A DNA stretch of 64,000 nt, taken from the NCBI RefSeq assembly GCF_000423625.1, contig NZ_AUII01000019.1, positions 1 to 64,000 of the forward strand. Direction: 5' to 3'. Positions 45,014-53,524 of this stretch are shown one piece after another. Numbering within the stretch: the first letter of the stretch is position 1; each line of letters opens with the position of its first letter. The position numbers and the translations under genes were made by a program. The stretch is from Pseudonocardia asaccharolytica DSM 44247 = NBRC 16224. Lineage in GTDB: Bacteria > Actinomycetota > Actinomycetes > Mycobacteriales > Pseudonocardiaceae. The notes beneath the pieces were generated by a model that worked only from the letters and a program-made list of their open reading frames with translations, was not told where the DNA came from and did not search any database.

Positions 45014-45811
45014 GTGGCCGAGTCGGAGTACGTGCGAGGCCGCCCGCACCGGGCGCTGGTCCGGTACGTGCTGGGCTACTCCGGCTACCGCGAGTTCAGC
45101 CCGATCCCGCTGCGGCGGCGGCAGGCCCCGGTGGGCTCGTGTGCGTTGATCCTCAGCTTCGGCGACCCGATCCGGCTGCACGGTCCGGCCGGGCCGCTGG
45201 TGCCCGCGTCGTTCCTCGCCGGGATGCACGATGCGGCGGTGATCACCGAGTTCACCGGCGCCCAGGGCGGCGTGCAGGTCGATCTCACCCCCCTCGGGGT
45301 CTTCACCCTGCTGCGCCGTCCCATGCCCGAGCTGACCAACCGCACTCCCCGGCTCGACGAGCTCGACGACGCGGCGCTCTCGGCTCTGCCCGCCCGGCTG
45401 GCCGAGGACCGGGACTGGGCGCGGCGCTTCGCGCGACTCGACCGGTACCTGGGCTCCCGGCTGCTGGACGACCGCGCCGCGCACCCGGACCCGGAGGTCG
45501 CGTGGGCGTGGGACACGCTGGTGGACAGCGACGGTGCGGTGCCGGTCGCCGCGCTCGCCGCGGAGGCCGGCTGGAGCCGCCGCCATCTGCTCACCAGGTT
45601 CCGCGACCAGATCGGGTTGGCCCCCAAACCCGCGGCGCGGGTACTGCGGTTCAGCCGGGCCGCCCAGCTGCTCGTGGCCGGATCCGCCGCCGCCGACGTC
45701 GCCGCCACCTGTGGGTATGCCGATCAGAGCCATCTCGTGCGGGAGTTCCGGGCGCTGGCAGGCTGCACCCCCGGCCAGTACCGCGCCGAACAGGACGCGG
45801 CGGCCACGTAG
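45014..45811 (+). CDS. AraC-family transcriptional regulator
   Basis: 265 residues. The C-terminal AraC double HTH reads VAALAAEAGWSRRHLLTRFRDQIGLAPKPAARVLRFSRAAQLL then VAATCGYADQSHLVREFRALAGCTPGQYR. The N-terminal region (HRALVRYVLGYSGYREFSP) is the sensor part. I prefer the GTG at VAESEYVRG over an upstream frame because homologous proteins start near this point; GGAGG lies rather far upstream. Followed by a VOC protein gene. Confidence 0.85.
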   Translation: MAESEYVRGRPHRALVRYVLGYSGYREFSPIPLRRRQAPVGSCALILSFGDPIRLHGPAGPLVPASFLAGMHDAAVITEFTGAQGGVQVDLTPLGVFTLLRRPMPELTNRTPRLDELDDAALSALPARLAEDRDWARRFARLDRYLGSRLLDDRAAHPDPEVAWAWDTLVDSDGAVPVAALAAEAGWSRRHLLTRFRDQIGLAPKPAARVLRFSRAAQLLVAGSAAADVAATCGYADQSHLVREFRALAGCTPGQYRAEQDAAAT

Positions 45812-45865
45812 CGGGTTCCCATTCGTTCAAGACCGGCGCACCGGCAGGCCCTTAGCGTCGCCGCC

Positions 45866-46243
45866 ATGAGCATTCATCCAACGCTGCGCTACACCGACGC
45901 GCACACCACCATCAAGTTCCTGACCGGCACGTTCGGCCTGACCGAGATGCACACGAGCACCGACGGTTCCGGCGCGGTCACCCACGCCGAGCTGTCCTGG
46001 GGCGACGGCGTCGTGATGCTGGGCACCCGGTCCGACCCGCCGGGGCCGTTCGACACCGGCCGCGCCGTCCTCTACCTGACCACCGACGACCCCGACGCAC
46101 TGCACGAGCGAGTCGTCGCCGCCGGAGCCGAGATCGTCTACGGGCTGACCGACCAGCCCTACGCGTCCCGCGAGTTCGCCGCGAAGGACCCGGAGGGCAA
46201 CGTCTGGTGCTTCGGCACCTACCACCCCGCGGCGGCGTCGTGA
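45866..46243 (+). CDS. VOC-family (glyoxalase/bleomycin-resistance-like) protein
   Basis: 125 residues. One VOC module: LRYTDAHTTIKFLTGTFGL, AELSWGDGVVMLG, VLYLTTDDPDALHERVVAAGAEIVY and SREFAAKDPEGNVWCFGTY. The closing DPEGNVW matches the common FxDPxGN motif. Substrate unknown; the neighbouring AraC regulator may control it. Confidence 0.9.
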   Translation: MSIHPTLRYTDAHTTIKFLTGTFGLTEMHTSTDGSGAVTHAELSWGDGVVMLGTRSDPPGPFDTGRAVLYLTTDDPDALHERVVAAGAEIVYGLTDQPYASREFAAKDPEGNVWCFGTYHPAAAS

Positions 46244-46470
46244 TGAGCCGCGCCCGCCCGCATGGTGGCGTGACGACACCACCCTCACCGCCCATCTCAC
46301 CGCAGCATGGTCCGGCCAAGGCCGGGGACCCGGTGGCCGACCGCGGGCGCGTCGTCGGGCTGCTGTTCGGGTTCTTCCCGGCCCAGGTGAGCCACGCGAT
46401 CGCGCAGCTCGACGTGGCCGAGCGGCTGCCGCCGACCGGGTACAGCGTGCTGCGCGCGGTGCCGGCATGA
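46243..46470 (+). pseudogene. Possible remnant of a winged-helix methyltransferase N-terminus
   Basis: 75-codon frame whose ATG overlaps the VOC stop (TGATG) and whose stop overlaps the next start (ATGA). Residues GRVVGLLFGFFPAQVSHAIAQLDVAERL resemble the dimerisation domain that opens SAM-dependent O-methyltransferases, but no catalytic domain follows. It may be a gene remnant kept as a coupling peptide, or a small real gene. Low certainty. Confidence 0.35.
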
Positions 46471-46820
46471 CGACCGACCCCCTGCCGCGGCTGCGCGCGC
46501 TGTGCCTGGCGCTGCCGGAGGTCACCGAGAAGCTCAGCCACGGCGAGCCGACCTGGTTCGTGCGCAAGGTGTTCGTGACCTACGCCGACCGTCACCACGA
46601 CGACCGGGTGGCGTTCTGGTGCGCCGCCCCGCCGGGGGCTCAGGAGGCCATGGTGGCGGCGCATCCGGACCGTTTCTTCCGCCCGCCGTACGTGGGGGGT
46701 CGCGGCTGGCTGGGGGTGTGGCTCGACGTTCCGGTGGACTGGGACGAGGTCGCCGAGATCGTCGCCGACGCCTATCGGGAGATCGCCCCGAGGCGGCTCG
46801 TCGCCCGGATGCCGTCGTGA
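46467..46820 (+). CDS. MmcQ/YjbR-family protein
   Basis: 117 residues: LRALCLALPEVTEKLSHGEPTWFVRKVFVTYADRHHDD, then HPDRFFRPPYVGGRGWLGVWLDVPVDWDEVAEIVADAYREIAPRRL. This is the YjbR/MmcQ CyaY-like fold, found as a presumed DNA-binding protein. Often next to VOC genes, as here. Confidence 0.88.
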   Translation: MTTDPLPRLRALCLALPEVTEKLSHGEPTWFVRKVFVTYADRHHDDRVAFWCAAPPGAQEAMVAAHPDRFFRPPYVGGRGWLGVWLDVPVDWDEVAEIVADAYREIAPRRLVARMPS

Positions 46821-46839
46821 ATGCTCGTAACATGTCCGA

Positions 46840-47607
46840 GTGTCCGATTCCCGGCTGCCGCTGATCGAGCTGAACGGTTCGCGCTACGAGTACGAGGACG
46901 TTGGGGGCGGGTTCGCGAGCGCCCCGCTGCTCTTCCTGCACGAGGGGCTCGGCTCGGTCGGGCTGTGGCGCGGCTTCCACCGGCGCATCGCCGCGGCGTC
47001 GGGTCGGCGCGCCGTCGCCTACTCCCGGCTCGGCCACGGGTTCTCCGACCTGCCGCCGAGCAAGCGGACGCCGTCGTTCATGCACGAGGAGGCGGCGCAG
47101 GTCGTGTCGTCGCTCATGGCGGCGCTCGACCTGCCCGAGCCGGTGCTCGTCGGGCACAGCGACGGCGCCTCGATCGCGCTGCTGGTCGCCGCCGCGCTGC
47201 CGGTCCGCGGGCTGGTGGTGATGGCGCCGCATGTGTTCGTCGAGTCGCACGGCCTCGACGGCATCGTCGCCGCCCGCACCGCCTACCTCGAGGGTGACCT
47301 GCGGACCCGGATGGCACGGCACCACCGGGATCCCGACGTGACGTTCTGGAACTGGAACGACGTGTGGCTCGACCCACGGTTCCGAGACTGGGACATCACC
47401 GCCGAGCTCGCCGGCATCCGCTGCCCGGTTCTGGGTGTGCAGGGCGACGCCGACCGGTACGGCTCGATGGCCCACGTCGAGGCCGTGCGCGACCGCGCGG
47501 GCGGCCCCGTCGAGCTGCTCGCCCTTTCGTGTGGGCACTCCCCGCATCTGGAATGCCCCGAGGCCACCGAGAAGGTGGTCACCGAGTTCCTCCGGTCCCT
47601 GGGCTGA
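46840..47607 (+). CDS. Alpha/beta hydrolase
   Basis: 255 residues from a GTG. LLFLHEGLGSVGLWRGF carries the oxyanion region, VGHSDGASIALLVA the nucleophile Ser, GVQGDADRYG the acid, and CGHSPHLECPEA the catalytic His. The HEGLGS start is typical of the MhpC/BphD-like C-C hydrolase and esterase group. Substrate unknown. Confidence 0.9.
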   Translation: MSDSRLPLIELNGSRYEYEDVGGGFASAPLLFLHEGLGSVGLWRGFHRRIAAASGRRAVAYSRLGHGFSDLPPSKRTPSFMHEEAAQVVSSLMAALDLPEPVLVGHSDGASIALLVAAALPVRGLVVMAPHVFVESHGLDGIVAARTAYLEGDLRTRMARHHRDPDVTFWNWNDVWLDPRFRDWDITAELAGIRCPVLGVQGDADRYGSMAHVEAVRDRAGGPVELLALSCGHSPHLECPEATEKVVTEFLRSLG

Positions 47608-47626
47608 GGGACCTGTACGGAGAGAC

Positions 47627-48166
47627 CTATGTGGACGGGGCACCGGCCCGGAACGCGGGCGCCCGGCTCGGGCTCGGTCGCGGATGCGCCCGCAGCAGCG
47701 GCAGCACCCGCGGCGCGACGACCTCGGAGAGCACCACCACGCTGGTCGAGCGGATGACCGAGCCGGACCGACCGATGCGCAGCAGGGTCGCGTGCAGGTC
47801 CTCGTGCGAGGCGGCGGCGACCCGGCAGAACACGTCGGCGGTTCCGGTCGTCGCATGCGCCTCCAGCACGCCGGGAATGGCGTCGAGCTCGGCGCGCACC
47901 GCATCGATCGCGCCCTGGGCGATCTCCAGGGACACGAAGGCCTGCACCGGGAAACCGGCGGCGCCCAGGTCGATCTCGGGGCCGTACCCGGTGATCACCC
48001 CGGCCTGCTCCAGCCGCTCGAGCCGGGCGGTGACGGTGGCGCGCGCGACCCGCGCCAGCCGCGACAGCTCCAGCGCGCCGGCACGGGGGTGCGCGCGCGC
48101 CAGAGCGATCAGCTCGACGTCCAGGGCGTCGATCTTGCTGATCGGCGGGCTCATCGACACCGTCAC
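47627..48166 (-). CDS. Lrp/AsnC-family regulator
   Basis: 179 residues from a GTG, or 175 from the ATG four codons later. HTH: LDVELIALARAHPRAGALELSRLARVARATVTARLERLEQAGVITGY. The RAM effector domain follows: GFPVQAFVSLEIAQGAIDAVRAELDAIPGVLEAHATTGTADVFCRVAA. A Pro-rich tail ends the protein. Divergent or co-linear targets are not obvious. Confidence 0.92.
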   Translation of the reverse strand: MTVSMSPPISKIDALDVELIALARAHPRAGALELSRLARVARATVTARLERLEQAGVITGYGPEIDLGAAGFPVQAFVSLEIAQGAIDAVRAELDAIPGVLEAHATTGTADVFCRVAAASHEDLHATLLRIGRSGSVIRSTSVVVLSEVVAPRVLPLLRAHPRPSPSRAPAFRAGAPST

Positions 48167-48213
48167 CTTCTGCGCGATCCGGCTGGCTGACCTTGCTCAG
48201 CATGACATTCTGC

Positions 48214-48636
48214 TCAGCTCGCCGACCACCCCACCCAGACGGTCGGGGTCAGCGCCAGTACCGGCCCGGCCGGCCGCGCGTCGCGGTAGGGCGGATACTT
48301 CGCCACCAGCGCGTCGAGTGCCCGCGTCCGCAGCGCGCCGCCCGTGTGCACGACGGCCAGCCCGTCGATGCGAACCCACCACAACCGGGTCCAGTCCTCG
48401 GCGTAGTGGTCGACGAGCAGCACCGCCCGCGGGTCGCGTTCGATATCGGCCAGCCGGGCCAACCGGCCGTGGCGCTTGGGTTTCACCTCGTCGACCGCCG
48501 AGAAGAGCAGCCCCTCCACTAGCACGAACGTGATCGGCACCAGCCGCGGGGTGCCGTCGGGGCGCAGCGTCGCGAGCCTGCCCACGCGCGCCGCGGCGAC
48601 CCGGCGGCGCTGTTCGGCCTCCCCCAGCGCGGGCAA
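48214..48636 (-). CDS. PPOX-class F420-dependent protein (TIGR03668 type)
   Basis: 140 residues, split-barrel flavin-fold: VGRLATLRPDGTPRLVPITFVLVEGLLFSAVDEVKPKR, then RDPRAVLLVDHYAEDWTRLWWVRIDGLA and KYPPYRD. The pattern KPKR...HYAEDW is characteristic of the actinobacterial Rv_PPOX subgroup that uses F420. I chose a TTG start because GAGGAGG lies six bases upstream and no in-frame ATG/GTG fits better. Confidence 0.88.
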   Translation of the reverse strand: MPALGEAEQRRRVAAARVGRLATLRPDGTPRLVPITFVLVEGLLFSAVDEVKPKRHGRLARLADIERDPRAVLLVDHYAEDWTRLWWVRIDGLAVVHTGGALRTRALDALVAKYPPYRDARPAGPVLALTPTVWVGWSAS

Positions 48637-48723
48637 TGACGCCTCCTCGAGCAGCCGGTTCGGGCCCAGTCTGGCCCGGATGTCGGTCCCGCACGAGCGC
48701 CGTCTCGCCTACGCTCGGCCGCT

Positions 48724-49452
48724 ATGGCGCATCCACCCGCGACCGAGCTGGTTCCCGGGATCTGGCGGATCCCGACGGTCGGCCGCGCCCAGGTGAACTC
48801 CTACGCCTTCGTCGACGGCGACGGGTCGGTCACGCTGGTCGACTGCGGGCTGAGATCAGCGCCGCCGCGGATCGTCGCCGGCCTGGCGGCGATGGGAAAA
48901 CACCCATCGGACGTCGCCCGGATCGTGCTCACCCACGCCCATCCCGATCACGCCGGCGGCGCCGCGGAGCTGGCCCGGCAGTCCGGCGCGCCGGTGGCCG
49001 TCCACGTCGACGACGTGCCCTACGCGGTGCAGGGCCGCGCCCCGCGCCCGGACCAGTCCCTGCGGGCCGGGCGGTTCCTCGCGCGCCTGCCCGGCGGCGG
49101 CTTCCCGCCGGTCCCGGTGGGTGAGGACCTGACCGACGAGCAAGTCCTCGACGTCGGCGGTGGGCTGCGGGTCGTCGCCACGCCGGGGCATTCCCCCGGA
49201 CACGTTTCGCTGCTGCACGAGCCGACCCGGCTGCTCGTCACCGGCGATGCCATCTTCAACGTGCTGCGGCTGGCCATCTCGCCGCGGCCGCTGTGCTCGG
49301 ACTTCCGGATGACCCGGCGCACGGCGCACCGGCTCGGTGAGCTCGACTACGACGCCGTGGCGTTCACGCACGGCCCGGAGATCACCGAGGGCGGACGCGA
49401 GGTGCTGCGGGCGTTCCTCGCCAGAACGGTCACCGCCCGGACCCCGGAATAG
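48724..49452 (+). CDS. MBL-fold metallo-hydrolase
   Basis: 242 residues. Zinc motif HAHPDH (around residues 71-76), with TPGHSPGHVSLL and VTGDAIF supplying the further His and Asp, and FTHGPEI at the end. N-terminal LVPGIWRIPTVGRAQVNSYAFVDGDG is usual in glyoxalase II-like members. Substrate unknown. Confidence 0.93.
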   Translation: MAHPPATELVPGIWRIPTVGRAQVNSYAFVDGDGSVTLVDCGLRSAPPRIVAGLAAMGKHPSDVARIVLTHAHPDHAGGAAELARQSGAPVAVHVDDVPYAVQGRAPRPDQSLRAGRFLARLPGGGFPPVPVGEDLTDEQVLDVGGGLRVVATPGHSPGHVSLLHEPTRLLVTGDAIFNVLRLAISPRPLCSDFRMTRRTAHRLGELDYDAVAFTHGPEITEGGREVLRAFLARTVTARTPE

Positions 49453-49595
49453 CTCCCGGGCTGTCGGTGCCGGCATCGTCCCGCGAGTCCGTCGACGGTG
49501 CCGCCGCATTCCCGCTGATGGCCGCGGTGGAGGGTTGGCCGGAGACGCCGTGGGTCATTCCGTGGCGGCCCGCCGACGCTGGGTAGTCTGCGTCC

Positions 49596-52500
49596 GTGTT
49601 CGCCGTCCACGGGTTGTGGTCTCCCGGCCGCGGGCTGCTGTTGTGGGCCGAGGACGGCGAGCGTCCCGCGACGACGAGCAGCCGCTCGCTGCGCTCGGCC
49701 CGGCCGCACCCGTTCGCGGTGCCGTCGGCCGAACTGGCCGAGCTGCATCCGGGGAAGCCGGTCATCGTGACGCTGCTGCTGCCCTCGCGCCGATCGGGCC
49801 CGGTGGCCTCCCCCGAACTGGTCCGTTCCGCGCCGATCCGCGCCGGCCGGTCATCACCGAGCCTGCTGCCATGGTCGGTGCCGGCCGTGATCGTCGACCC
49901 TACCGAGCTCGACGACCCGGCCGAACAGGTGCGCTATGGCGCCTCCGTCGCGCATCTGCGTGAGATGCTGCGGTTCGCCGACGGGCTCGCCGCGCGCGGC
50001 CGGGTGCTGCCGACGCTGGTCCGCGAGCCGGGCCCGGAGGCCCGCTGGCGTCTGATCGTCCAGGGCCGCGATGCGGTCGTGTTCGATGCGCTGGTGTCGG
50101 CGCTCCCCCCGGTCGGCCGGGCCGAACGGCAGGCGCCGGGCGCGACCACCGGGCCGGACCCGGGGGAGCTGGTCGGCGACGCGGTCGCGGTGCTCACCGA
50201 CACCGCGGTCCGCGACCGGCTGGCTCGCGCCGACGCCCTCGTCCCGCTCGTACCGCCGCGGCGCGGTCGCGTCCCGCGCCGCATCCCGGTCACCGAGGGA
50301 TGGCTCGCCGCCCTGCTCACCTCCGACGGACGGGTCGAGGCCGATGAGCGCGAGCTGGACGAGCTCGCCCGCGCGTTGGAGCCGTGGGACGGTGTCGGCA
50401 CCGAATCCGCCGGGCCGGCGCGGGCGTCGTTCCGGCTCACCGAGGTTGGCGTCCTCGACGACCCGGCTGCCCCCGACGGGCCGAGCACCGACCAGACCGG
50501 CGACGGCACCCGCTGGCAGCTGCAGTTCCACCTCCAGTCCGCCGCGGACCCGAGCCTGCTGGTGCCCGCGGACCGGATCTGGGGCGGCGGCGCCGGCAAG
50601 CTGGCCAGGCTGATCGGCGAGCCGCAGGAACTGCTGCTGGCCGAGCTCGGCCGGGCCTCGCTGGTCTACCCGGCGCTCACGCCCTCGCTGCGCCAGGCCC
50701 GGCCCGAGTCGCTCGACCTCGACCTCGAGGGCGCCGCGCGGTTCCTCACCGAGGACGCCGCGTTGCTGCTCGGCGCCGGGTTCGGGGTGCAACTTCCGGC
50801 GGGCTGGGACGGCGGGCGGCGGCTGGGTCTGCGGCTGTCGGTGCGCTCCACCCCGACCGCGGGTGTCGTCACCCGCAGCGGCCTCGGCCGCGAGCAGGTC
50901 GCCGATTTCCGCTGGGGCCTCGCGGTCGGCGACGACGTGCTCGACGCGGCCGAGCTCGACGCGCTGGTCGCGGCCAAGGCACCGCTGGTGCGGCTGCGCG
51001 GCAACTGGGTCACGATCGACCCCGAGCAGCTGCGTGCCGGCCTGGAGTTCCTGCGCCGGGCCGAGCGCAGCCGCGCCGGCCGGCACCCACCCTCGGCCGC
51101 CGACGTGCTCGCGCTCGCCCAGCGACACCCCGCCGAGCTCGCCGACGAGCTGCCGCTGCCGGTCACCGGGGTCGACGCGCAGGGTTGGCTCGGCGATCTG
51201 CTCGACGGGACCGCCGAACGCAGCCTGGAGCCGCTGGAGCCGCCGCCGGGTTTCACCGCGTGGCTGCGGCCTTACCAGCGGCGCGGGCTGTCCTGGCTGG
51301 CATTCCTGTCCTCGCTGGGGCTGGGCGCCTGCCTGGCCGACGACATGGGGCTGGGCAAGACCGTGCAGCTGCTGGCCCTGGAGGCACACGAACGGGCCGG
51401 GCTCCCCGCGTCCCGCGGTGCGACCCTGCTGCTGTGCCCGATGTCGCTGGTCGGGACGTGGCAGCGGGAGGCCGCCCGGTTCGTGCCCGGGCTGCGGGTG
51501 TTGGTCCACCACGGTGGCGACCGGATCCGCGGGGACGGGTTCGCCGACGCGGTGGCCGCCGCCGACCTCGTCGTCACCACCTATGGCACCGCCACCCGCG
51601 ATATCGACATGCTCGCCGCGGTCGCGTGGCGCCGCATCGTGCTCGACGAGGCCCAGGCCATCAAGAACAGCCTCGCCGCTACGTCCAAAGCCGTGCGCAG
51701 GCTCCGGGCCGAGCACCGGATCGCGCTCACCGGCACCCCGATGGAGAACCGGCTGGCCGAGCTGTGGTCGGTGATGGACTTCCTCAACCCCGGGGTGCTC
51801 GGCAGCACCGAGCGGTTCCGGCAGCGGTTCGCGGTCCCGGTCGAGCGCTACGGCGACACCGAGGCGGCCGGGTTGCTGCGCCGCATCACCCGGCCCTATC
51901 TGCTGCGCCGGATGAAGACCGATCCGAACGTGATCGACGACCTGCCGGAGAAGATCGAGATCACCCAGCACTACCGGCTCACCCGCGAACAGGCGTCGCT
52001 GTACCAGACGGTCGTCGACGACATGATGGAGAAGATCGAGGGCTCGGACGGGATCGCGCGGCGCGGCAACGTTCTCGCGGCGATGGCCAAGCTCAAACAG
52101 GTCTGCAACCACCCGGCCCAGCTGCTGCACGACGGCTCGGAGATCGGGCGGCGGTCGGGGAAGGTCGCGCGGCTGGAGGAGATCCTCACCGAGATCCTCG
52201 CCGAGGGCGACAAGGTGCTGTGCTTCACCCAGTTCACCGAGTTCGCACAGATGCTGGTGCCGCATCTGTGCGCCCGGTTCGACCAGGAGGTGCTCTACCT
52301 GCACGGCGGCACGAACAAGAGACAGCGCGACGAGATGATCGAGCGGTTCCGGTCACCCGGCGGGCCGTCGATCTTCCTGCTGTCGCTCAAGGCGGGCGGC
52401 ACCGGGCTCACCCTCACCGCCGCCAACCACGTTGTGCATCTCGACCGGTGGTGGAACCCGGCCGTCGAGGACCAGGCGACCGACCGGGCGTTCCGGATCG

Positions 52501-52703
52501 GCCAGCGCCGCACCGTGCAGGTGCGCAAGTTCGTCTGTCCCGGCACCGTCGAGGAACGGATCGACGAGATGATCACCTCCAAGAAGACGTTGTCGGGCAT
52601 GGTGATCAGCGACGGGGAACGCTGGCTGACCGAGCTGTCCACCGTCGAGCTGCGCGAGGTGCTGACGCTGGGGGCGGAGGCCGTGGATGGCACGGATGAG
52701 TGA
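49596..52703 (+). CDS. SNF2-family DEAD/DEAH helicase-like ATPase
   Basis: 1035 residues from a GTG. The N-terminal half is the SNF2-associated region (GRASLVYPAL, WVTIDPEQLRAGLEFL). The ATPase has LADDMGLGKTVQLLAL (Walker A, near 580), LDEAQAIKN (Walker B, near 685), ALTGTPMENRLAELWSVMDFLNPG, and the C-terminal helicase lobe with LSLKAGGTGLTLTAANHV and QATDRAFRIGQRRTVQV. Bacterial SNF2 proteins of this type act with a SWIM-domain partner, here encoded by the next, overlapping gene. Role in DNA repair or remodelling is inferred. Confidence 0.94.
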   Translation: MFAVHGLWSPGRGLLLWAEDGERPATTSSRSLRSARPHPFAVPSAELAELHPGKPVIVTLLLPSRRSGPVASPELVRSAPIRAGRSSPSLLPWSVPAVIVDPTELDDPAEQVRYGASVAHLREMLRFADGLAARGRVLPTLVREPGPEARWRLIVQGRDAVVFDALVSALPPVGRAERQAPGATTGPDPGELVGDAVAVLTDTAVRDRLARADALVPLVPPRRGRVPRRIPVTEGWLAALLTSDGRVEADERELDELARALEPWDGVGTESAGPARASFRLTEVGVLDDPAAPDGPSTDQTGDGTRWQLQFHLQSAADPSLLVPADRIWGGGAGKLARLIGEPQELLLAELGRASLVYPALTPSLRQARPESLDLDLEGAARFLTEDAALLLGAGFGVQLPAGWDGGRRLGLRLSVRSTPTAGVVTRSGLGREQVADFRWGLAVGDDVLDAAELDALVAAKAPLVRLRGNWVTIDPEQLRAGLEFLRRAERSRAGRHPPSAADVLALAQRHPAELADELPLPVTGVDAQGWLGDLLDGTAERSLEPLEPPPGFTAWLRPYQRRGLSWLAFLSSLGLGACLADDMGLGKTVQLLALEAHERAGLPASRGATLLLCPMSLVGTWQREAARFVPGLRVLVHHGGDRIRGDGFADAVAAADLVVTTYGTATRDIDMLAAVAWRRIVLDEAQAIKNSLAATSKAVRRLRAEHRIALTGTPMENRLAELWSVMDFLNPGVLGSTERFRQRFAVPVERYGDTEAAGLLRRITRPYLLRRMKTDPNVIDDLPEKIEITQHYRLTREQASLYQTVVDDMMEKIEGSDGIARRGNVLAAMAKLKQVCNHPAQLLHDGSEIGRRSGKVARLEEILTEILAEGDKVLCFTQFTEFAQMLVPHLCARFDQEVLYLHGGTNKRQRDEMIERFRSPGGPSIFLLSLKAGGTGLTLTAANHVVHLDRWWNPAVEDQATDRAFRIGQRRTVQVRKFVCPGTVEERIDEMITSKKTLSGMVISDGERWLTELSTVELREVLTLGAEAVDGTDE

Positions 52704-53517
52704 GCGCACGCCGTGGTGGCGCGACGCCCCGCCGAGCCGGCCGCGGCGGGTCAGCGGTGGCATCCAGATCCACACCGCCCGCGGATCGGTCGCCCAGACG
52801 TGGTGGTCGGCCCGGTTCATCGAGGTCCTGGAGTCCCTCGGGGTCGGGGGCAGGCTGGCCCGGGGCCGCACCTACGCCCGTGCCGGACAGACCCTGGATC
52901 TGCGGGTCGAGCCGGGCGCGGTCGTCGCCCGGGTGCAGGGGACCCGCCCGCAGCCCTACCGGGTCCGGATCGGGCTGCGCACCTACGGCAAGGCCGAGTG
53001 GACCGCGGTGGAGCAGGCGCTCGCCGACGACGCCTGGTATGCCGCCGCCCTGCTGGCCGGGCGGATGCCGCCGGAGATCGAGCAGCTGTTCGCCTCGCTG
53101 GGCCTGGCGCTGTTCCCGGCGAGCGGCCACGACCTGAGCATGGACTGCTCGTGCCCGGACTACGCCGTGCCGTGCAAGCATCTGGCCGCGGTGTTCTATG
53201 TCCTCGCCGAGCGCTTCGACGCCGACCCGTTCGAGATCCTCGCGCTGCGCGGACGCGACCGGGAGACCCTGCTGGCGAATCTGCGGGCCCGCCGCGGCGG
53301 CACCGCCCAGGCACCGGACGCACCGCAGGCCACCCCGCTGGCCGACCTGCTCGACACGTTCTTCGTCGCGGGTCCGTCCGAGGCCTCGCAGCTCCCGCCC
53401 GCCCCCACCCCACCCGACGCCCTGCTCGACCAGGTCCCGGCGTTTCCGATCGAGGTCCGCGGGCACCGCGTCGTCGACCTGTTGAGACCCGCTTACCGGG
53501 CGCTCGGCGACGGCTGA
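52687..53517 (+). CDS. SWIM zinc-finger protein partnered with the SNF2 ATPase
   Basis: 276 residues. The SWIM motif C-x-C-x(n)-C-x-H is CSCPDYAVPCKH (around 154-166). N-terminal ARGSVAQTWWSARFIEVLES and YARAGQTLDLRVEPGAVVARVQG are typical of this family. The ATG overlaps the helicase gene by 17 bp with GGAGG upstream, giving tight coupling. Likely a DNA/protein-binding partner of the ATPase. Confidence 0.92.
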   Translation: MARMSERTPWWRDAPPSRPRRVSGGIQIHTARGSVAQTWWSARFIEVLESLGVGGRLARGRTYARAGQTLDLRVEPGAVVARVQGTRPQPYRVRIGLRTYGKAEWTAVEQALADDAWYAAALLAGRMPPEIEQLFASLGLALFPASGHDLSMDCSCPDYAVPCKHLAAVFYVLAERFDADPFEILALRGRDRETLLANLRARRGGTAQAPDAPQATPLADLLDTFFVAGPSEASQLPPAPTPPDALLDQVPAFPIEVRGHRVVDLLRPAYRALGDG

Positions 53518-53524
53518 GGACCGG

